A DNA stretch of 64,000 nucleotides from Nostoc desertorum CM1-VF14 (GTDB lineage: Bacteria; Cyanobacteriota; Cyanobacteriia; Cyanobacteriales; Nostocaceae). Position 1 is the first letter of the stretch. Every line of letters begins with the position of its first letter. The notes under the pieces were generated by a model. That model saw nothing but the letters and a program-made list of their open reading frames with translations, had not been told where the DNA came from and did not search any database. The stretch lies in NCBI GenBank assembly GCA_019359245.1, contig JAHHHR010000008.1, positions 62,001 through 126,000 of the forward strand, written 5' to 3'. Below, piece after piece: positions 9,548 through 18,996 of the stretch. A program made the translations under genes and the position numbers.

Positions 9548-9699
9548 CTTGATTCCACAGCAGTTATTGAAGGGGTCATTTCTCCTTGCCCTCTTCAATA
9601 ACTGCCTCTTCGTTGAAGCCAAAAGTTAAAAGGCGAATTTGTCATGATAGGAGAAATAACCAATCCCATTAACCATAGAGTATTAACTCAGCACACAAG

Positions 9700-11481
9700 A
9701 TGACTGAAGCAACAGCAACTCGTCCCAACACCTACGTCCATGAAAGCGGGCCAACAATCCATTACTTGGTGGGAATGTCCCAACCAGAAACCCATCTGTT
9801 TGAGGTGACTTTACATATTACCGATTACGCCTCGTCGATTCTCGATTTAAAATTGCCGGTGTGGACACCTGGTTCCTACTTAGTCCGTGAATATGCCAAG
9901 AATTTGCAGGATTTTGAGGCTTTTTCAGAGGGTAAACCTTTACCTTGGCAGAAGATCAGTAAAAATCACTGGCAGATAGACAAAAAAGCTGTTTCAGAAT
10001 TAACTGTACGTTACAGAATTTTTGCCAATGAGCTATCGGTACGGACAAATCACTTAGATGCTACCCACGGTTATTTTAACGGTGCGGCACTATTTTTTAG
10101 AATAAAGGGCTGGGAGAACCAACCAATTCGCGTCACTATCGTACCACCACGCCCAGAATGGCAGGTAACTACTGCCTTGCCACCTGTTGGTGAGAAAAGA
10201 AATACTTTCTTGGCTGCAAATTTTGATACTCTTGTTGATACTCCGTTTGAGATTGGTCGCCACCAATTGTATAACTTTGAGGTTTTGGGAAAACCCCATG
10301 AATTGGCAATTTGGGGGCAAGGAAATTTCGAAGCTCACCAGATGATTGCTGATATTCAAAAAATTATTCAGGTAGAAGCGCAGATGTTCGGCGGTTTGCC
10401 CTATGAACGATACGTGTTTCTACTACATTTATTTAGCCAAGCTTTTGGCGGTTTGGAACATAAAAACTCTTGCTCGTTAATTTACCAGCGTTTTGGATTT
10501 CGCGCTCAAGATAAGTACGATCGCTTTATGCAATTGGTAGCACACGAATTCTTTCACTTGTGGAATGTCAAGCGAATTCGCCCAAAAGCATTAGAAGTTT
10601 TTGATTACGACCAAGAAAATTACACACCATCATTATGGTTTTGTGAGGGTACTACTAGTTACTATGACTTGTTAATTCCTTTGCGGGCGGAAATTTATGA
10701 TGTTCAGTCATATTTGAATAAATTGAGCAAGGAAATTACCAGATATGAAATGACACCGGGGCGCAAGGTACAACCCGTTTCCGAGTCAAGTTTTGATGCT
10801 TGGATAAAACTCTATCGCCCGGATGCTAATAGCGGTAATTCCCAAATTTCCTACTATTTAAAGGGAGAAATGGTATCGTTATTGCTGGATTTGTTGATTC
10901 GCTCTACTCACAATAATCAACGTTCCCTCGATGACGTGATGTTGAAAATGTGGCAGCAATTTGGGCAAGATGAAATTGGCTATACCCCACAACAGTTGCA
11001 GGAAGTTATAGAATCTGTTGCCGGAATCGATTTGACTGATTTCTTTAAACGTTACATTGATAGTACTGATGATTTGCCTTTTAATCAGTATTTAGAACCT
11101 TTTGGCTTGCAGTTAGTAGCTGAACAGCAGGAAGAACCTTACCTGGGTGTAAGAATAAATACAGAGAATGGGCGGGAGATGATTAAGTTTGTGGAGGCAG
11201 GTTCGCCTGCACAAATAGAGGGAATTGATGCAGGTGATGAGTTGTTAGCAATTGATGGGATTAAGGTAACAGGGAATGGCTTAAGCGATCGCCTCAAAGA
11301 TTACCAGCCAGGTGATGCAATCAAAGTCACAGTTTTTCATCAAGACGAACTGCGTACCTATTCCATCACCCTAGCCCCACCCCGCCCTACTCGATATCAG
11401 GTAAAGCCTGTTGAGCATCCTGACTCCACACAGCAGCAAAACTTTGCTGGATGGCTTGGGGTAGCGATCGCAACTGTTTGA
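9700..11481 (+). CDS. M61 family aminopeptidase with PDZ domain
   Basis: The 593-residue protein has an N-terminal beta-rich domain, a thermolysin-like catalytic domain and a C-terminal PDZ domain (about residues 490-560, around GSPAQIEGIDAGDELLAIDG). The zinc-binding motif is H282-E283-F-F-H286, followed by NVKRIRPK. A downstream CEGTTSYYD block should supply the third zinc ligand, as in glycyl aminopeptidases of family M61. The family hydrolyses N-terminal residues from peptides. There is no signal peptide, so a cytosolic location is likely. Its 3' end faces that of pyruvate kinase across a heptanucleotide repeat tract. Confidence 0.9.
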   Translation: MTEATATRPNTYVHESGPTIHYLVGMSQPETHLFEVTLHITDYASSILDLKLPVWTPGSYLVREYAKNLQDFEAFSEGKPLPWQKISKNHWQIDKKAVSELTVRYRIFANELSVRTNHLDATHGYFNGAALFFRIKGWENQPIRVTIVPPRPEWQVTTALPPVGEKRNTFLAANFDTLVDTPFEIGRHQLYNFEVLGKPHELAIWGQGNFEAHQMIADIQKIIQVEAQMFGGLPYERYVFLLHLFSQAFGGLEHKNSCSLIYQRFGFRAQDKYDRFMQLVAHEFFHLWNVKRIRPKALEVFDYDQENYTPSLWFCEGTTSYYDLLIPLRAEIYDVQSYLNKLSKEITRYEMTPGRKVQPVSESSFDAWIKLYRPDANSGNSQISYYLKGEMVSLLLDLLIRSTHNNQRSLDDVMLKMWQQFGQDEIGYTPQQLQEVIESVAGIDLTDFFKRYIDSTDDLPFNQYLEPFGLQLVAEQQEEPYLGVRINTENGREMIKFVEAGSPAQIEGIDAGDELLAIDGIKVTGNGLSDRLKDYQPGDAIKVTVFHQDELRTYSITLAPPRPTRYQVKPVEHPDSTQQQNFAGWLGVAIATV

Positions 11482-11533
11482 TAAAGGGATTGGGCATGGG
11501 GTATTGGTTATTAATTCTTCTACCCCTTGCCCC

Positions 11534-11568
11534 CTGCCCCCTGCTCCCTGCTCCCTGCTCCCTGCCCC
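11534..11568. repeat. Short tandem heptanucleotide repeat (CTGCTCC type)
   Basis: Five adjacent 7-base units read CTGCCCC, CTGCTCC three times, and CTGCCCC. Degenerate copies flank them. The tract lies between the convergent ends of the M61 peptidase and pyruvate kinase genes. Such heptamer tracts are typical of heterocystous cyanobacteria. Confidence 0.85.
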
Positions 11569-11585
11569 CCTGCTTCTTCCCAATC

Positions 11586-13355
11586 CTAATGCGTTCTCAC
11601 CGCCCCAGAATAAATCAAACCCCGTTGCAGATCCAGCGTTATAATCGCCCCATCCCGAATCGCCTGCGTTGCCTGCTTCACGCCGACAATAACTGGCACA
11701 CCGAGACGCAAGCCGATGATTGCTGCGTGACTTGTGAGACTTTCCTCTTCCGTAATAATTCCGGCAGCTTTACGAATTGCCTCAACAAAATCAGCACTAG
11801 TACGAGGTGCAACTAATATATCTCCAGGATTAAAGTTACTAACATCCATGCCAGTATTAGCTACTCGTGCGCGACCACTCACTGAACCTTGTCCCAGCCC
11901 AATTCCATGACCTAGTATTGCCGTCACCACCTCAACTTTAATCAAATCTGTGGAGCCGGAAATTCCTTGGAGTGTGCCAGCAGTCATTACTACTAAATCT
12001 CCCTCAGACAGTAATTTAAGCTCCTGAGCCACGTTGATCGCAGCTTGAAATGTCTGACCAGTGGAAGGTAATCCTAGCACCAACAACGGTTTGACTCCCC
12101 ACACCATCTGTAGCTGCCGCGCCACATTTACATGGGGTGTCACTGCCAAAATCGGTGTACGAGGACGAAACTTAGAGACATTGCGAGCTGTTGCCCCTGT
12201 TTGCGTTAGGGTCATGATTGCCGCTGCGCCTAGTTGTTCGGCAATTTGACCCACAGCTTGACTAATAGCATTAGGAATCGAGCGCCGGGCATCTCTTGAA
12301 GAACGTAAGTTTAAGTGTTGGGCTTCCTCCTGCTCCATCCGCTCGGCAATTCGTGCCATCGTTGCAACTGCTTCTACAGGGAAGCTACCCACAGCGGTTT
12401 CATTGGAGAGCATCACCGCATCTGTGCCGTCTAAAATCGCATTTGCCACATCCGATACTTCAGCGCGAGTGGGACGGGGATTGCTCACCATGCTGTCTAA
12501 CATCTGGGTGGCAGTGATGATGGGAATCCCCAAGCGATTTGCTGTAGCAATTAACCGCTTTTGGAGTACCGGAACATCCTCTGCTGGCAATTCCACCCCT
12601 AAGTCGCCTCTGGCAACCATTACGCCATCACACAAAGCCAGAACCGCCTCCATTTGTTCAATGGCCTCGTGCTTTTCAATTTTGGCAATCACTGGCACTT
12701 GCTTGCCTGTACTGGAAATTAGTTCTTTAATTTCGATCATGTCCTGCGGATTGCGGACAAAGGAAAGTGCCACCCAATCTACACCTTGATCTAGACCAAA
12801 CATCAGATCCTCTCGGTCTTTGTCGGTCATTGCTTTAATTGACAGGTAAACACCGGGAAAGTTTACGCCTTTGTTGTTAGAAAGTTTACCAGGTACAGTG
12901 ATGCGACAATGCAAATCCCCTTTGTCCCGGTTAATTTCCTCCACAACCATTTCTACCCGTCCATCATCGAGCAGGATTTTTGCGCCAACTGGAACTTCTT
13001 CGGCTAAATAATCGTAGGTGACGCAGCTAATTTCTTGCGTACCTACCACCGGGCGATTTGTCAAGGTGAAGCGATCGCCTTTTGCCACAACTATAGACCC
13101 GTTGTCAAACTTCCCCAAGCGAATTTTTGGGCCCTGCAAGTCTTGGAGAATAGCCACTGGTTGATTTAGTTCAAAAGCCGTTTGCCTAATTAAGCGAATA
13201 CTACGCTGATGGTCGGCATGAGTTCCGTGGGAGAAATTGAGTCGTAGCGTCGTGGCTCCCGCTTCAATAATCGCCTTGAGCATTTCAGGACTACTAGTAG
13301 CGGGGCCAATAGTAGCGACAATTTTTGTCCGGCGCAGAGAATCTCTTAATTGCAT
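11586..13355 (-). CDS. pyk: Pyruvate kinase with C-terminal PEP-utiliser domain
   Basis: The product is 589 residues, about 110 longer than a classical pyruvate kinase. The catalytic barrel shows LRLNFSHGTHADH near the N-terminus, the metal/PEP site EKHEAIEQMEAV, MVARGDLGVE and the signature TATQMLDSMVSNPRPTRAEV. The C-terminal extension has the mobile histidine motif TSHAA followed by LGVPVIVG, as in PEP-utilising enzymes. It converts phosphoenolpyruvate and ADP to pyruvate and ATP in the last step of glycolysis. The ATG at 13355 gives the typical start MQLRDSLRRTKIVATIGPA. It is monocistronic and divergent from crtR. Confidence 0.95.
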   Translation of the reverse strand: MQLRDSLRRTKIVATIGPATSSPEMLKAIIEAGATTLRLNFSHGTHADHQRSIRLIRQTAFELNQPVAILQDLQGPKIRLGKFDNGSIVVAKGDRFTLTNRPVVGTQEISCVTYDYLAEEVPVGAKILLDDGRVEMVVEEINRDKGDLHCRITVPGKLSNNKGVNFPGVYLSIKAMTDKDREDLMFGLDQGVDWVALSFVRNPQDMIEIKELISSTGKQVPVIAKIEKHEAIEQMEAVLALCDGVMVARGDLGVELPAEDVPVLQKRLIATANRLGIPIITATQMLDSMVSNPRPTRAEVSDVANAILDGTDAVMLSNETAVGSFPVEAVATMARIAERMEQEEAQHLNLRSSRDARRSIPNAISQAVGQIAEQLGAAAIMTLTQTGATARNVSKFRPRTPILAVTPHVNVARQLQMVWGVKPLLVLGLPSTGQTFQAAINVAQELKLLSEGDLVVMTAGTLQGISGSTDLIKVEVVTAILGHGIGLGQGSVSGRARVANTGMDVSNFNPGDILVAPRTSADFVEAIRKAAGIITEEESLTSHAAIIGLRLGVPVIVGVKQATQAIRDGAIITLDLQRGLIYSGAVRTH

Positions 13356-13726
13356 AAGGGCTGAAGTTAGGGAGCTATCTGGGAAGTCATCGTAACTTAA
13401 GTGGCATCTCCTTTTCAGTTACTGCTATACCAATAGATATAAGCAGTTAGAGAGTGTTTCTTGGGAGAGTCGGTTCTATGGGATAGACTTGATATATTAC
13501 AACAATCTTGTATCCATCCTCCCCACGAAGGAGTTTATCCCTTTAACTTCTTGCCGATTGTCATATCCCAATTATTAGTAAAGATTAGGCTTTGTTTGGA
13601 ATCATAGCGTTATTCATCTACTGATATTCAAAGCTGTAGATAAATCTTGCTATAAAAAACTTTACATAAATTTATTCTTTCCTAATCTTTATCGTATATT
13701 TGTAATGTTTGATTAAGAAGGAGTCA
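13356..13726. other. Divergent promoter region between pyk and crtR
   Basis: These 371 bases hold no open frame. They should contain the promoters of pyk (minus) and crtR (plus). An AT-rich stretch lies close to crtR. No operator is recognised. Confidence 0.45.
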
Positions 13727-14626
13727 ATGTTAGAGATGATCGCATCGGAGGCAAAAAAGCCACTGACAATCCCGCCAAAGGAATTTTTAGCGCCTCCTGG
13801 TGATTTTAATCCCACGCTACTGCTGTTTTTGGTAGCTGTAGCAATGCTGGTGTTATCTAACTTTGGTTACTGGCTTTGGGAATGGCCGCACTGGCTGTGC
13901 TTTAGCGTTAACACTATTGCTTTGCATTGTGCTGGGACGGTAATTCATGATGCTTGTCACCAATCTGCCCATCGCAACCGGGTAATGAATGCGATGTTAG
14001 GGCATGGCAGTGCATTAATGCTAGCTTTTGCCTTTCCAGTGTTTACGCGGGTGCATTTACAGCATCATGGTCATGTTAATCATCCCGAAGACGACCCAGA
14101 TCATTATGTTTCGACGGGTGGCCCGCTATGGCTGATTGCAGTGCGGTTTTTATACCATGAGGTGTTTTTCTTTCAACGGCGACTGTGGCGTAAATATGAG
14201 CTATTAGAATGGTTCATTAGCCGCTTAATTGTCGGTGTAATTGTTTATATATCGGTGCAATACCACTTTTTGGGTTATATTCTGAATTTTTGGTTTATAC
14301 CCGCTTTTGTGGTGGGGATAGCACTGGGATTATTTTTTGATTATTTACCTCATCGTCCTTTTGCGGAGCGCGGTCGCTGGAAAAATGCTCGTGTCTACCC
14401 AAACCAAGTTCTTAATATTTTGATTATGGGGCAGAATTACCACTTAATTCATCATTTGTGGCCTTCTATTCCTTGGTATAATTATCAACCTGCATATTAT
14501 GTCATGAAGCCACTTTTAGATGAAAAAGGCTGTTATCAAACTTCAGGATTATTACAGAAAAAGGACTTTTTTGAATTTGTTTATGACATCTTTTTAGGAA
14601 TTCGGTTTCATCATCAAAAAGAATAG
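13727..14626 (+). CDS. crtR: Beta-carotene hydroxylase CrtR (membrane di-iron desaturase-like)
   Basis: The 299-residue protein has several hydrophobic segments and the three histidine clusters of the membrane fatty-acid desaturase superfamily: HDACHQSAH, HLQHHGHVNH and NYHLIHHLWP. The N-terminal motif KEFLAPPGDFNPTLLLF is the CrtR-type start I recall from cyanobacteria. The enzyme adds 3-hydroxyl groups to beta-carotene-type rings to make zeaxanthin and related xanthophylls in the membranes. The long frame opens with a TTG at 13709. An AAGGAG at 13718-13723 sits just upstream of the ATG at 13727, so I use that ATG. A second ATG follows at 13736 with better spacing. Confidence 0.88.
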   Translation: MLEMIASEAKKPLTIPPKEFLAPPGDFNPTLLLFLVAVAMLVLSNFGYWLWEWPHWLCFSVNTIALHCAGTVIHDACHQSAHRNRVMNAMLGHGSALMLAFAFPVFTRVHLQHHGHVNHPEDDPDHYVSTGGPLWLIAVRFLYHEVFFFQRRLWRKYELLEWFISRLIVGVIVYISVQYHFLGYILNFWFIPAFVVGIALGLFFDYLPHRPFAERGRWKNARVYPNQVLNILIMGQNYHLIHHLWPSIPWYNYQPAYYVMKPLLDEKGCYQTSGLLQKKDFFEFVYDIFLGIRFHHQKE

Positions 14627-14832
14627 AGTTGTTGTATTAAGCTCGCATCAAAAATCTTGTTTGACGTCTTCATAACTTGACTTGAAGTATTTTATCTTTA
14701 CTTCCATTGGCTAATTGGAGAGTGTAGTAGGCGTAGGCCGTCATAGACATCGCTGCTTGACAAATTTACATGATGGTCAAGGCTAACCTTCGGAGTCAAC
14801 TAATGTGCGATCGCTGAACAGGATCACTATTG

Positions 14833-15384
14833 TTACATTGTCACATTGGGTTTGACTGCAATTGTCCAATACTGAAATGTTTCACCTCCAATCTGATCAC
14901 TATTTTCATGGTATATTTGCCGCAAGCATTCATAAAATGCTTGCGCTTCATTCTCCAATCCAAATGTCATTAAGCATTTTAATATACGGGTGATGCGAAG
15001 ATAATTGTGGTCAAATATACAGACCCATTCACGTTTACGATTCGGATAGTCTTCTGACTGTCTGACAACTATTTTTCCGTAATTACTCTCGTGACGCTGC
15101 AATCCATAGAAATGAAGCATGACAGTGAAGGAGCGCAACAAATTTTGACGTAGGTGTGAATTGCTGTGAAATGCTTGAATTACGTTCTCATCAATGATGG
15201 GTGCATCACGATTGAATGCACTTCGCTCAGGCAAAGGAAACAACCACTGAATGTAATCGTGGGTACACTCTAATTCTTCAAAATTCCAAGCCCAAATATC
15301 TTGAATCATACGACCTTCTGAATCTCTTTGCTCCCCTAGGTAGAACGGAACAAGCATTGCAGTAAGTTGTTTTTCATGATTCAT
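14833..15384 (-). CDS. Opioid growth factor receptor (OGFr)-like domain protein
   Basis: The 183-residue protein carries the OGFr conserved-region pattern: a tryptophan-rich start (IWAWNFEELECTHDYIQWLF), then PLPERSAFNRDAPIID, and later the NLLRSFTVMLHFYGLQ helix. This domain was named from an animal receptor but is also found in bacteria, where I know of no established function. The absence of a signal peptide or membrane segment suggests a soluble protein. Its ATG at 15384 overlaps nothing; aroH starts upstream on the same strand, about 70 bases away. Family assignment is fairly confident; the role is unknown. Confidence 0.75.
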   Translation of the reverse strand: MNHEKQLTAMLVPFYLGEQRDSEGRMIQDIWAWNFEELECTHDYIQWLFPLPERSAFNRDAPIIDENVIQAFHSNSHLRQNLLRSFTVMLHFYGLQRHESNYGKIVVRQSEDYPNRKREWVCIFDHNYLRITRILKCLMTFGLENEAQAFYECLRQIYHENSDQIGGETFQYWTIAVKPNVTM

Positions 15385-15455
15385 TGCAAACTACCTTCAC
15401 AAATCAACAACAGTAGCTAATTTTGTAGTTTTTTACACGAATTTTATTAAGTAAT

Positions 15456-15869
15456 TTACACTTTTGACTTCACTACTGGCTGTGATGTTTGTAAAGACTG
15501 GGGCAAACTCCAGTCGGGACGCAAGCTAGCAGCATTGCGTAAATAAATATGATGAATTGAGGCGGAAGCTGGCAGATAAGCGTGGATTAAGAACCGAATG
15601 CAGCGCTGTAAGCTGCCTTCGACGTGCATTTGCTGCACATCCAACATGGCCACATTATCCCAACCAGGACGCGATCTAGCGATCGCAGCTGGGAAAATAG
15701 CATCCAAGTCGCGTGTCACTGAGAAAGTCACACTAATCATGTCCGTCGGCTGGAATTGATTCCGGTTTTCTAGTTCATCTAGTAGTTCTGTCACTACCTC
15801 TCGCATTGCCTCAACGGTATTTTCTGAAACGGTTGTTGCTCCGCGAATAGCTCGCATTTGCCACTCCAC
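15456..15869 (-). CDS. aroH: Monofunctional chorismate mutase, AroH class
   Basis: The 137-residue protein matches the AroH-type trimeric chorismate mutase. It begins MRAIRGATTV after a short lead and contains the active-site block QMHVEGSLQRCIRFLIH, equivalent to the Glu/Cys/Arg region of the Bacillus enzyme. The reaction is chorismate to prephenate, the entry to phenylalanine and tyrosine synthesis. I accept the GTG start at 15869 because an AAGGAGGA ribosome binding site lies seven bases upstream. The ATG four codons later would place that site too far away. The gene lies between sppA and the OGFr-like gene on the same strand. Confidence 0.92.
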   Translation of the reverse strand: MEWQMRAIRGATTVSENTVEAMREVVTELLDELENRNQFQPTDMISVTFSVTRDLDAIFPAAIARSRPGWDNVAMLDVQQMHVEGSLQRCIRFLIHAYLPASASIHHIYLRNAASLRPDWSLPQSLQTSQPVVKSKV

Positions 15870-15876
15870 GCCAAAA

Positions 15877-15884
15877 TCCTCCTT
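15877..15884 (-). promoter_or_regulatory. Strong ribosome binding site that decides the aroH start
   Basis: AAGGAGGA is seen on the minus strand, seven bases before the GTG at 15869. It is the clearest Shine-Dalgarno sequence in the window and favours GTG over the in-frame ATG downstream. Confidence 0.75.
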
Positions 15885-15895
15885 AAAAGAAAAAA

Positions 15896-15962
15896 GTTAA
15901 GAATTAGGAGTTAAAAGTGAGAAATTGAGAGTTTTAACTTCTAACTCCTCACTCCTAACTCA
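15896..15962. repeat. Imperfect palindrome of the GAGTTAGGAGT type
   Basis: Repeated AATTAGGAGTTAAAAGTGAG-like units are followed by their inverted forms (TAACTTCTAACTCCTCACTCC). Together they make an imperfect hairpin between sppA and aroH. Related copies lie at 18997-19073 and inside the coding sequence at 501-533. Confidence 0.7.
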
Positions 15963-15964
15963 TA

Positions 15965-16786
15965 TTAAGGTCGATATAACCACAACGGTAAACCACTAGT
16001 AGACACTTCAAATTCGAGCCAATCAATTCCAGATCGAATTCCTGATGAAAACTGACGACTCCCTGGTAAAAGGCGATTCAATAAGGGTTTACGTTCTTCT
16101 AGGGTATAGCAGAGAGTTTTTTCCGGATCAAGTCCGACTAGTTCTGCTGTCCAGCGACGGGCATCTTCTTCTGTGCCGAGGCGATCTACAACACCCAACT
16201 CTAGAGCTTGCTGTCCAGTAAAAATCCGGCCATCAGCGAAACTTTTCACAGCTTCTACTGTTAAAGAACGACCATCAGCTACCGTTTGGACAAACTGCTG
16301 ATAGCTTGTGTCAATCAACTCTTGCAGGATGTTTTCTTCTGGTTGGGTCAGTTGCCGATCGAAAGACAATATGTCTTTGTAAGGACCAGACTTAATTACC
16401 TGGAAGGAAACACCAATTTTTTCTAGCAAGCGTTCTAAGTTATTCCCACGCAAAATCACACCAATACTACCCGTAATCGTACCTGGGTTAGCTACGATGT
16501 GTTCGGCTCCCATACCGATGTAGACTCCTCCAGAAGCCGAAATATTGCCAAAGCTAGCGACGATTTTAATTTTTTCGCGCAGACGCTTCAGGGCGCTGTA
16601 GATTTCTTGAGAATCTCCGACTGTACCACCAGGACTATCGATCCGGAGCAATAATGCCGGAAACTTTTTTTCTTCTACAGTTTTCAGGGCTTCTAGGACG
16701 CGTTTGCGAGTAGCACCGGCGATCGCACCAGTAATTTCAATCCGCGCAATTTGTTTTCTAAACTTGGGCTTAAACGGCCAAATCAT
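15965..16786 (-). CDS. sppA: Signal peptide peptidase SppA (short form)
   Basis: The 273-residue protein has the S49 peptidase fold: RIDSPGGTVGDSQEIYSAL, then the catalytic serine in GNISASGGVYIGMGA, then GTITGSIGVI. The catalytic lysine lies in KSGPYKD. This is the single-domain form, half the length of the E. coli enzyme. Such enzymes degrade cleaved signal peptides in or at the membrane. No strong N-terminal transmembrane helix is obvious. The ATG at 16786 yields MIWPFKPKFRKQIARIEI. It is upstream of aroH on the same strand, with a palindromic repeat between. Confidence 0.92.
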   Translation of the reverse strand: MIWPFKPKFRKQIARIEITGAIAGATRKRVLEALKTVEEKKFPALLLRIDSPGGTVGDSQEIYSALKRLREKIKIVASFGNISASGGVYIGMGAEHIVANPGTITGSIGVILRGNNLERLLEKIGVSFQVIKSGPYKDILSFDRQLTQPEENILQELIDTSYQQFVQTVADGRSLTVEAVKSFADGRIFTGQQALELGVVDRLGTEEDARRWTAELVGLDPEKTLCYTLEERKPLLNRLLPGSRQFSSGIRSGIDWLEFEVSTSGLPLWLYRP

Positions 16787-17301
16787 GAGCTGTCAACATA
16801 CCTCGTAATAAACTTAATATAAGATGCCCAGAGGTCAGACGACCTGCTTTGCTCTGTTAAGAAACATAAGCAGACATTCTGAGCATCAGGATTTTAAGGA
16901 AATTTTTATATTTTGCAGTGGATTTTATTTGATATTCTCAATGAATACTAATCAAGTCCTTAAAAATTACAGCTAGCCCAAAATGCCAAACTCTAGTTTA
17001 GCGTTCAGCATGATGAAGCAGACACTATTTTAGTTGTTTTACAAGACTCAAAATCCTACAACCCTTGGCATTATTAATTTTTTGACTTTTTGAGGATTGA
17101 TTTACTACAGTCACGCACCTGTAATAGTTGCTAGTAATCAATAACTAATAACTAATAATTAATAAATATTTAATTAACAAAATTCATTCAACAACACTAA
17201 TCCCTAATTAAGCTTAAGATTAGTAGTATTTTGACTTTTGGGATATTACGTTTCCCTATGTTGTACAGCCCATTAGCGGCTGACAAAGCTATTTCTACTG
17301 T
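16787..17301. other. Intergenic region, 515 bases
   Basis: No credible coding frame is seen. The right half is AT-rich with reiterated TAATAACTAATAA-like sequence near 17140-17175. It carries the promoter of sppA and the 3' flank of the small membrane-protein gene. Confidence 0.4.
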
Positions 17302-17598
17302 TTAGGAATCAATTCGTAAAATTTGACACCGATAATAAGCGTACATATCAAACAGTGCCCCGACGAAACTACAGGTAAAACTAATCACAAATAATCCACG
17401 GAGGGGAGTTCCACTGCCAAAGGTAGCGAGAAAATGCATAATCTGAGTAGCGATCGCTTCAGTTAACTCTTGTAAACCTGGGAAGTAACCGATAAGGGGT
17501 AAAAGAATCAGTCCACCGCCAACTAAGAATATCGGAGCAACAAAACTAAAAATGATCGTGAGTAGTAAAGAGCGGAGAAAGTTAGTGAAAATAGTCAT
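17302..17598 (-). CDS. Small conserved-looking membrane protein, 98 residues
   Basis: Two or three hydrophobic segments are seen: about residues 7-37 (LLLTIIFSFVAPIFLVGGGL region), and 67-85 (LRGLFVISFTCSFVGALFDM). I do not recognise the family. The short loop contains a Gly/Pro-rich turn. The protein is probably in the cytoplasmic or thylakoid membrane. The ATG at 17598 gives MTIFTNFLRSLL. It stands alone, divergent from the MlaE-type permease gene. Confidence 0.6.
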   Translation of the reverse strand: MTIFTNFLRSLLLTIIFSFVAPIFLVGGGLILLPLIGYFPGLQELTEAIATQIMHFLATFGSGTPLRGLFVISFTCSFVGALFDMYAYYRCQILRIDS

Positions 17599-18194
17599 TT
17601 AAGACAAACTCCGTGAAGTAGAGATGACAAGAGCTAGATAGCAGTTCGTCATTTTCTACAATACGTGCGATCGCCCTTGAACAACGAATCTGTCAAAAAT
17701 CTTAAGTTTTCATTAAAATAAACTGCTACCCGTTACAGCATATGCTGGGGTTCTCAAAAAGAATTTGAATCTGCAAAACCCTTGCAAAATAAAGGTTATA
17801 GCCAATGGTAACACTTATTTATTGGTTAGCAGCACGTTCAATAACAGCTTAATTTTCTGAGAGCATCTTTAATCTAAGTTAATATTCAGCCCCACTGGGG
17901 ATTGGAAACTGGGGAAGAAGCAAGGGAGCCGATGGTAACTGAGTATAGCCGTAAAGCCTGCGGCATAGCTACGCTTCGGGTGCAGCCTCTGGTAAAAAAG
18001 TGGAGCCAGGGAGATAGGTTTCCCTCTGCCGTCTTTTCAATCCCCAATCTCTATCCGAATTACCGAAGAAGAAAAGGATACAGAGCAACTAAATTTATTT
18101 ATGGGAATTGTAATTTTGAATTTTGAATTTTGAATTCCCTGAAGGGGTTGACTTCCGCTATTCTTAAGGCAGTTACCGAGTTAGCTACAGAACA
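17599..18194. other. Intergenic region with repeats, 596 bases
   Basis: The stretch separates divergent genes. It contains a sequence CCCCACTGGGGATTGGAAAC near 17890 that resembles a cyanobacterial CRISPR repeat end but occurs only once. It also holds a TTGAATT tandem tract at 18116-18136. A 74-codon frame here has an unlikely composition and is not called. Confidence 0.45.
18116..18136. repeat. TTGAATT heptanucleotide tandem repeat, three copies
   Basis: Three exact TTGAATT units are seen, followed by a CCCTGAAGGGGTTGACTTCC segment. A similar arrangement, TTTTGAATTTTGAATT then CAGGGGATTGACT, occurs near 55846-55877, so this is a dispersed intergenic repeat type. Confidence 0.75.
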
Positions 18195-18989
18195 TTGAAC
18201 CAGACTACATCCAAATCCAGTTTAGGAGAATGGAGTCAGCGGCTGCTGGCGGCGATTTTTCTGGGTGGGCAAGTACTAGTTCACCTATTGAGGGGCAAAA
18301 TCCATCGGCGCAACACCTTGCAACAAATGGCAGCAGTTGGGCCAGATTCCCTATTTATTGCCCTATTGACAGCTATTTTTGTTGGTGCAGTGTTTACCAT
18401 TCAGGTAGCGCGGGAATTTATCAACTTTGGCGCAGGAAACATTATCGGCGGAGTGCTTTCTGTCGCGTTGACACGAGAATTATCTCCCGTGTTGACAGCA
18501 GTGATTTTGGCTGGGCGAGTCGGTTCTGCCTTTGCAGCCGAAATCGGTACCATGCGAGTCACAGAACAAATCGATGCCATGTTGATGTTGAGAACAGATC
18601 CAATCGATTACCTAGTTATCCCCCGCGTTCTTGCTTGCTGTTTAATGCTACCAATTTTAACCCTCCTGTCTTTGGTAACAGGGATGTTTGGGGGATTAAT
18701 AATTGCGACAAATATCTACAACCTGTCTGATACGGTATTCCTAGACTCAGCCCGTAACTTTCTTGGTATCTGGGATATTGTTAGCGCCTTGATTAAGGCG
18801 TGTTGCTTTGGCATTTTAATCGCCGTAATTGGTTGCAGTTGGGGGTTGACGACAACAGGAGGAGCTAAAGGTGTAGGACAGTCAACCACAACTGCTGTTG
18901 TGACTGCCTTGCTAATTATATTTGTTTGCAACTTTTTTCTTTCTTGGTTGATGTTTCAGGGGACTGGCAGTGCATTTCTAGGGATGTAA
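18195..18989 (+). CDS. MlaE-type ABC transporter permease
   Basis: The 264-residue protein has about five hydrophobic segments and the MlaE-family signature: a helix with FIALLTAIFVGAVFTIQVA, then LTRELSPVLTAVILAGRVGS, and AFAAEIGTMRVTEQIDAM. These permeases move phospholipids or related lipids between membranes with an ATPase and an MCE substrate-binding protein; plant TGD1 is a relative. Neither partner is adjacent here. There is no ATG near the N-terminus. A TTG at 18195 gives MNQTTSKSSLGEWSQR and is the likely start. It is followed by DUF3119 and DUF3086 genes, an arrangement I recall in other cyanobacteria. Confidence 0.85.
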   Translation: MNQTTSKSSLGEWSQRLLAAIFLGGQVLVHLLRGKIHRRNTLQQMAAVGPDSLFIALLTAIFVGAVFTIQVAREFINFGAGNIIGGVLSVALTRELSPVLTAVILAGRVGSAFAAEIGTMRVTEQIDAMLMLRTDPIDYLVIPRVLACCLMLPILTLLSLVTGMFGGLIIATNIYNLSDTVFLDSARNFLGIWDIVSALIKACCFGILIAVIGCSWGLTTTGGAKGVGQSTTTAVVTALLIIFVCNFFLSWLMFQGTGSAFLGM

Positions 18990-18996
18990 AAGCGAA

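Noticed and set aside
17885..17910. CCCCACTGGGGATTGGAAAC resembling a CRISPR repeat
   Set aside because: Only one copy is present; there is no repeat-spacer array and no cas gene in the window.
17902..18126. 74-codon open frame in the spacer before the MlaE-type permease
   Set aside because: It reads through repeat sequence (TTGAATT tract) and has no ribosome binding site or family.
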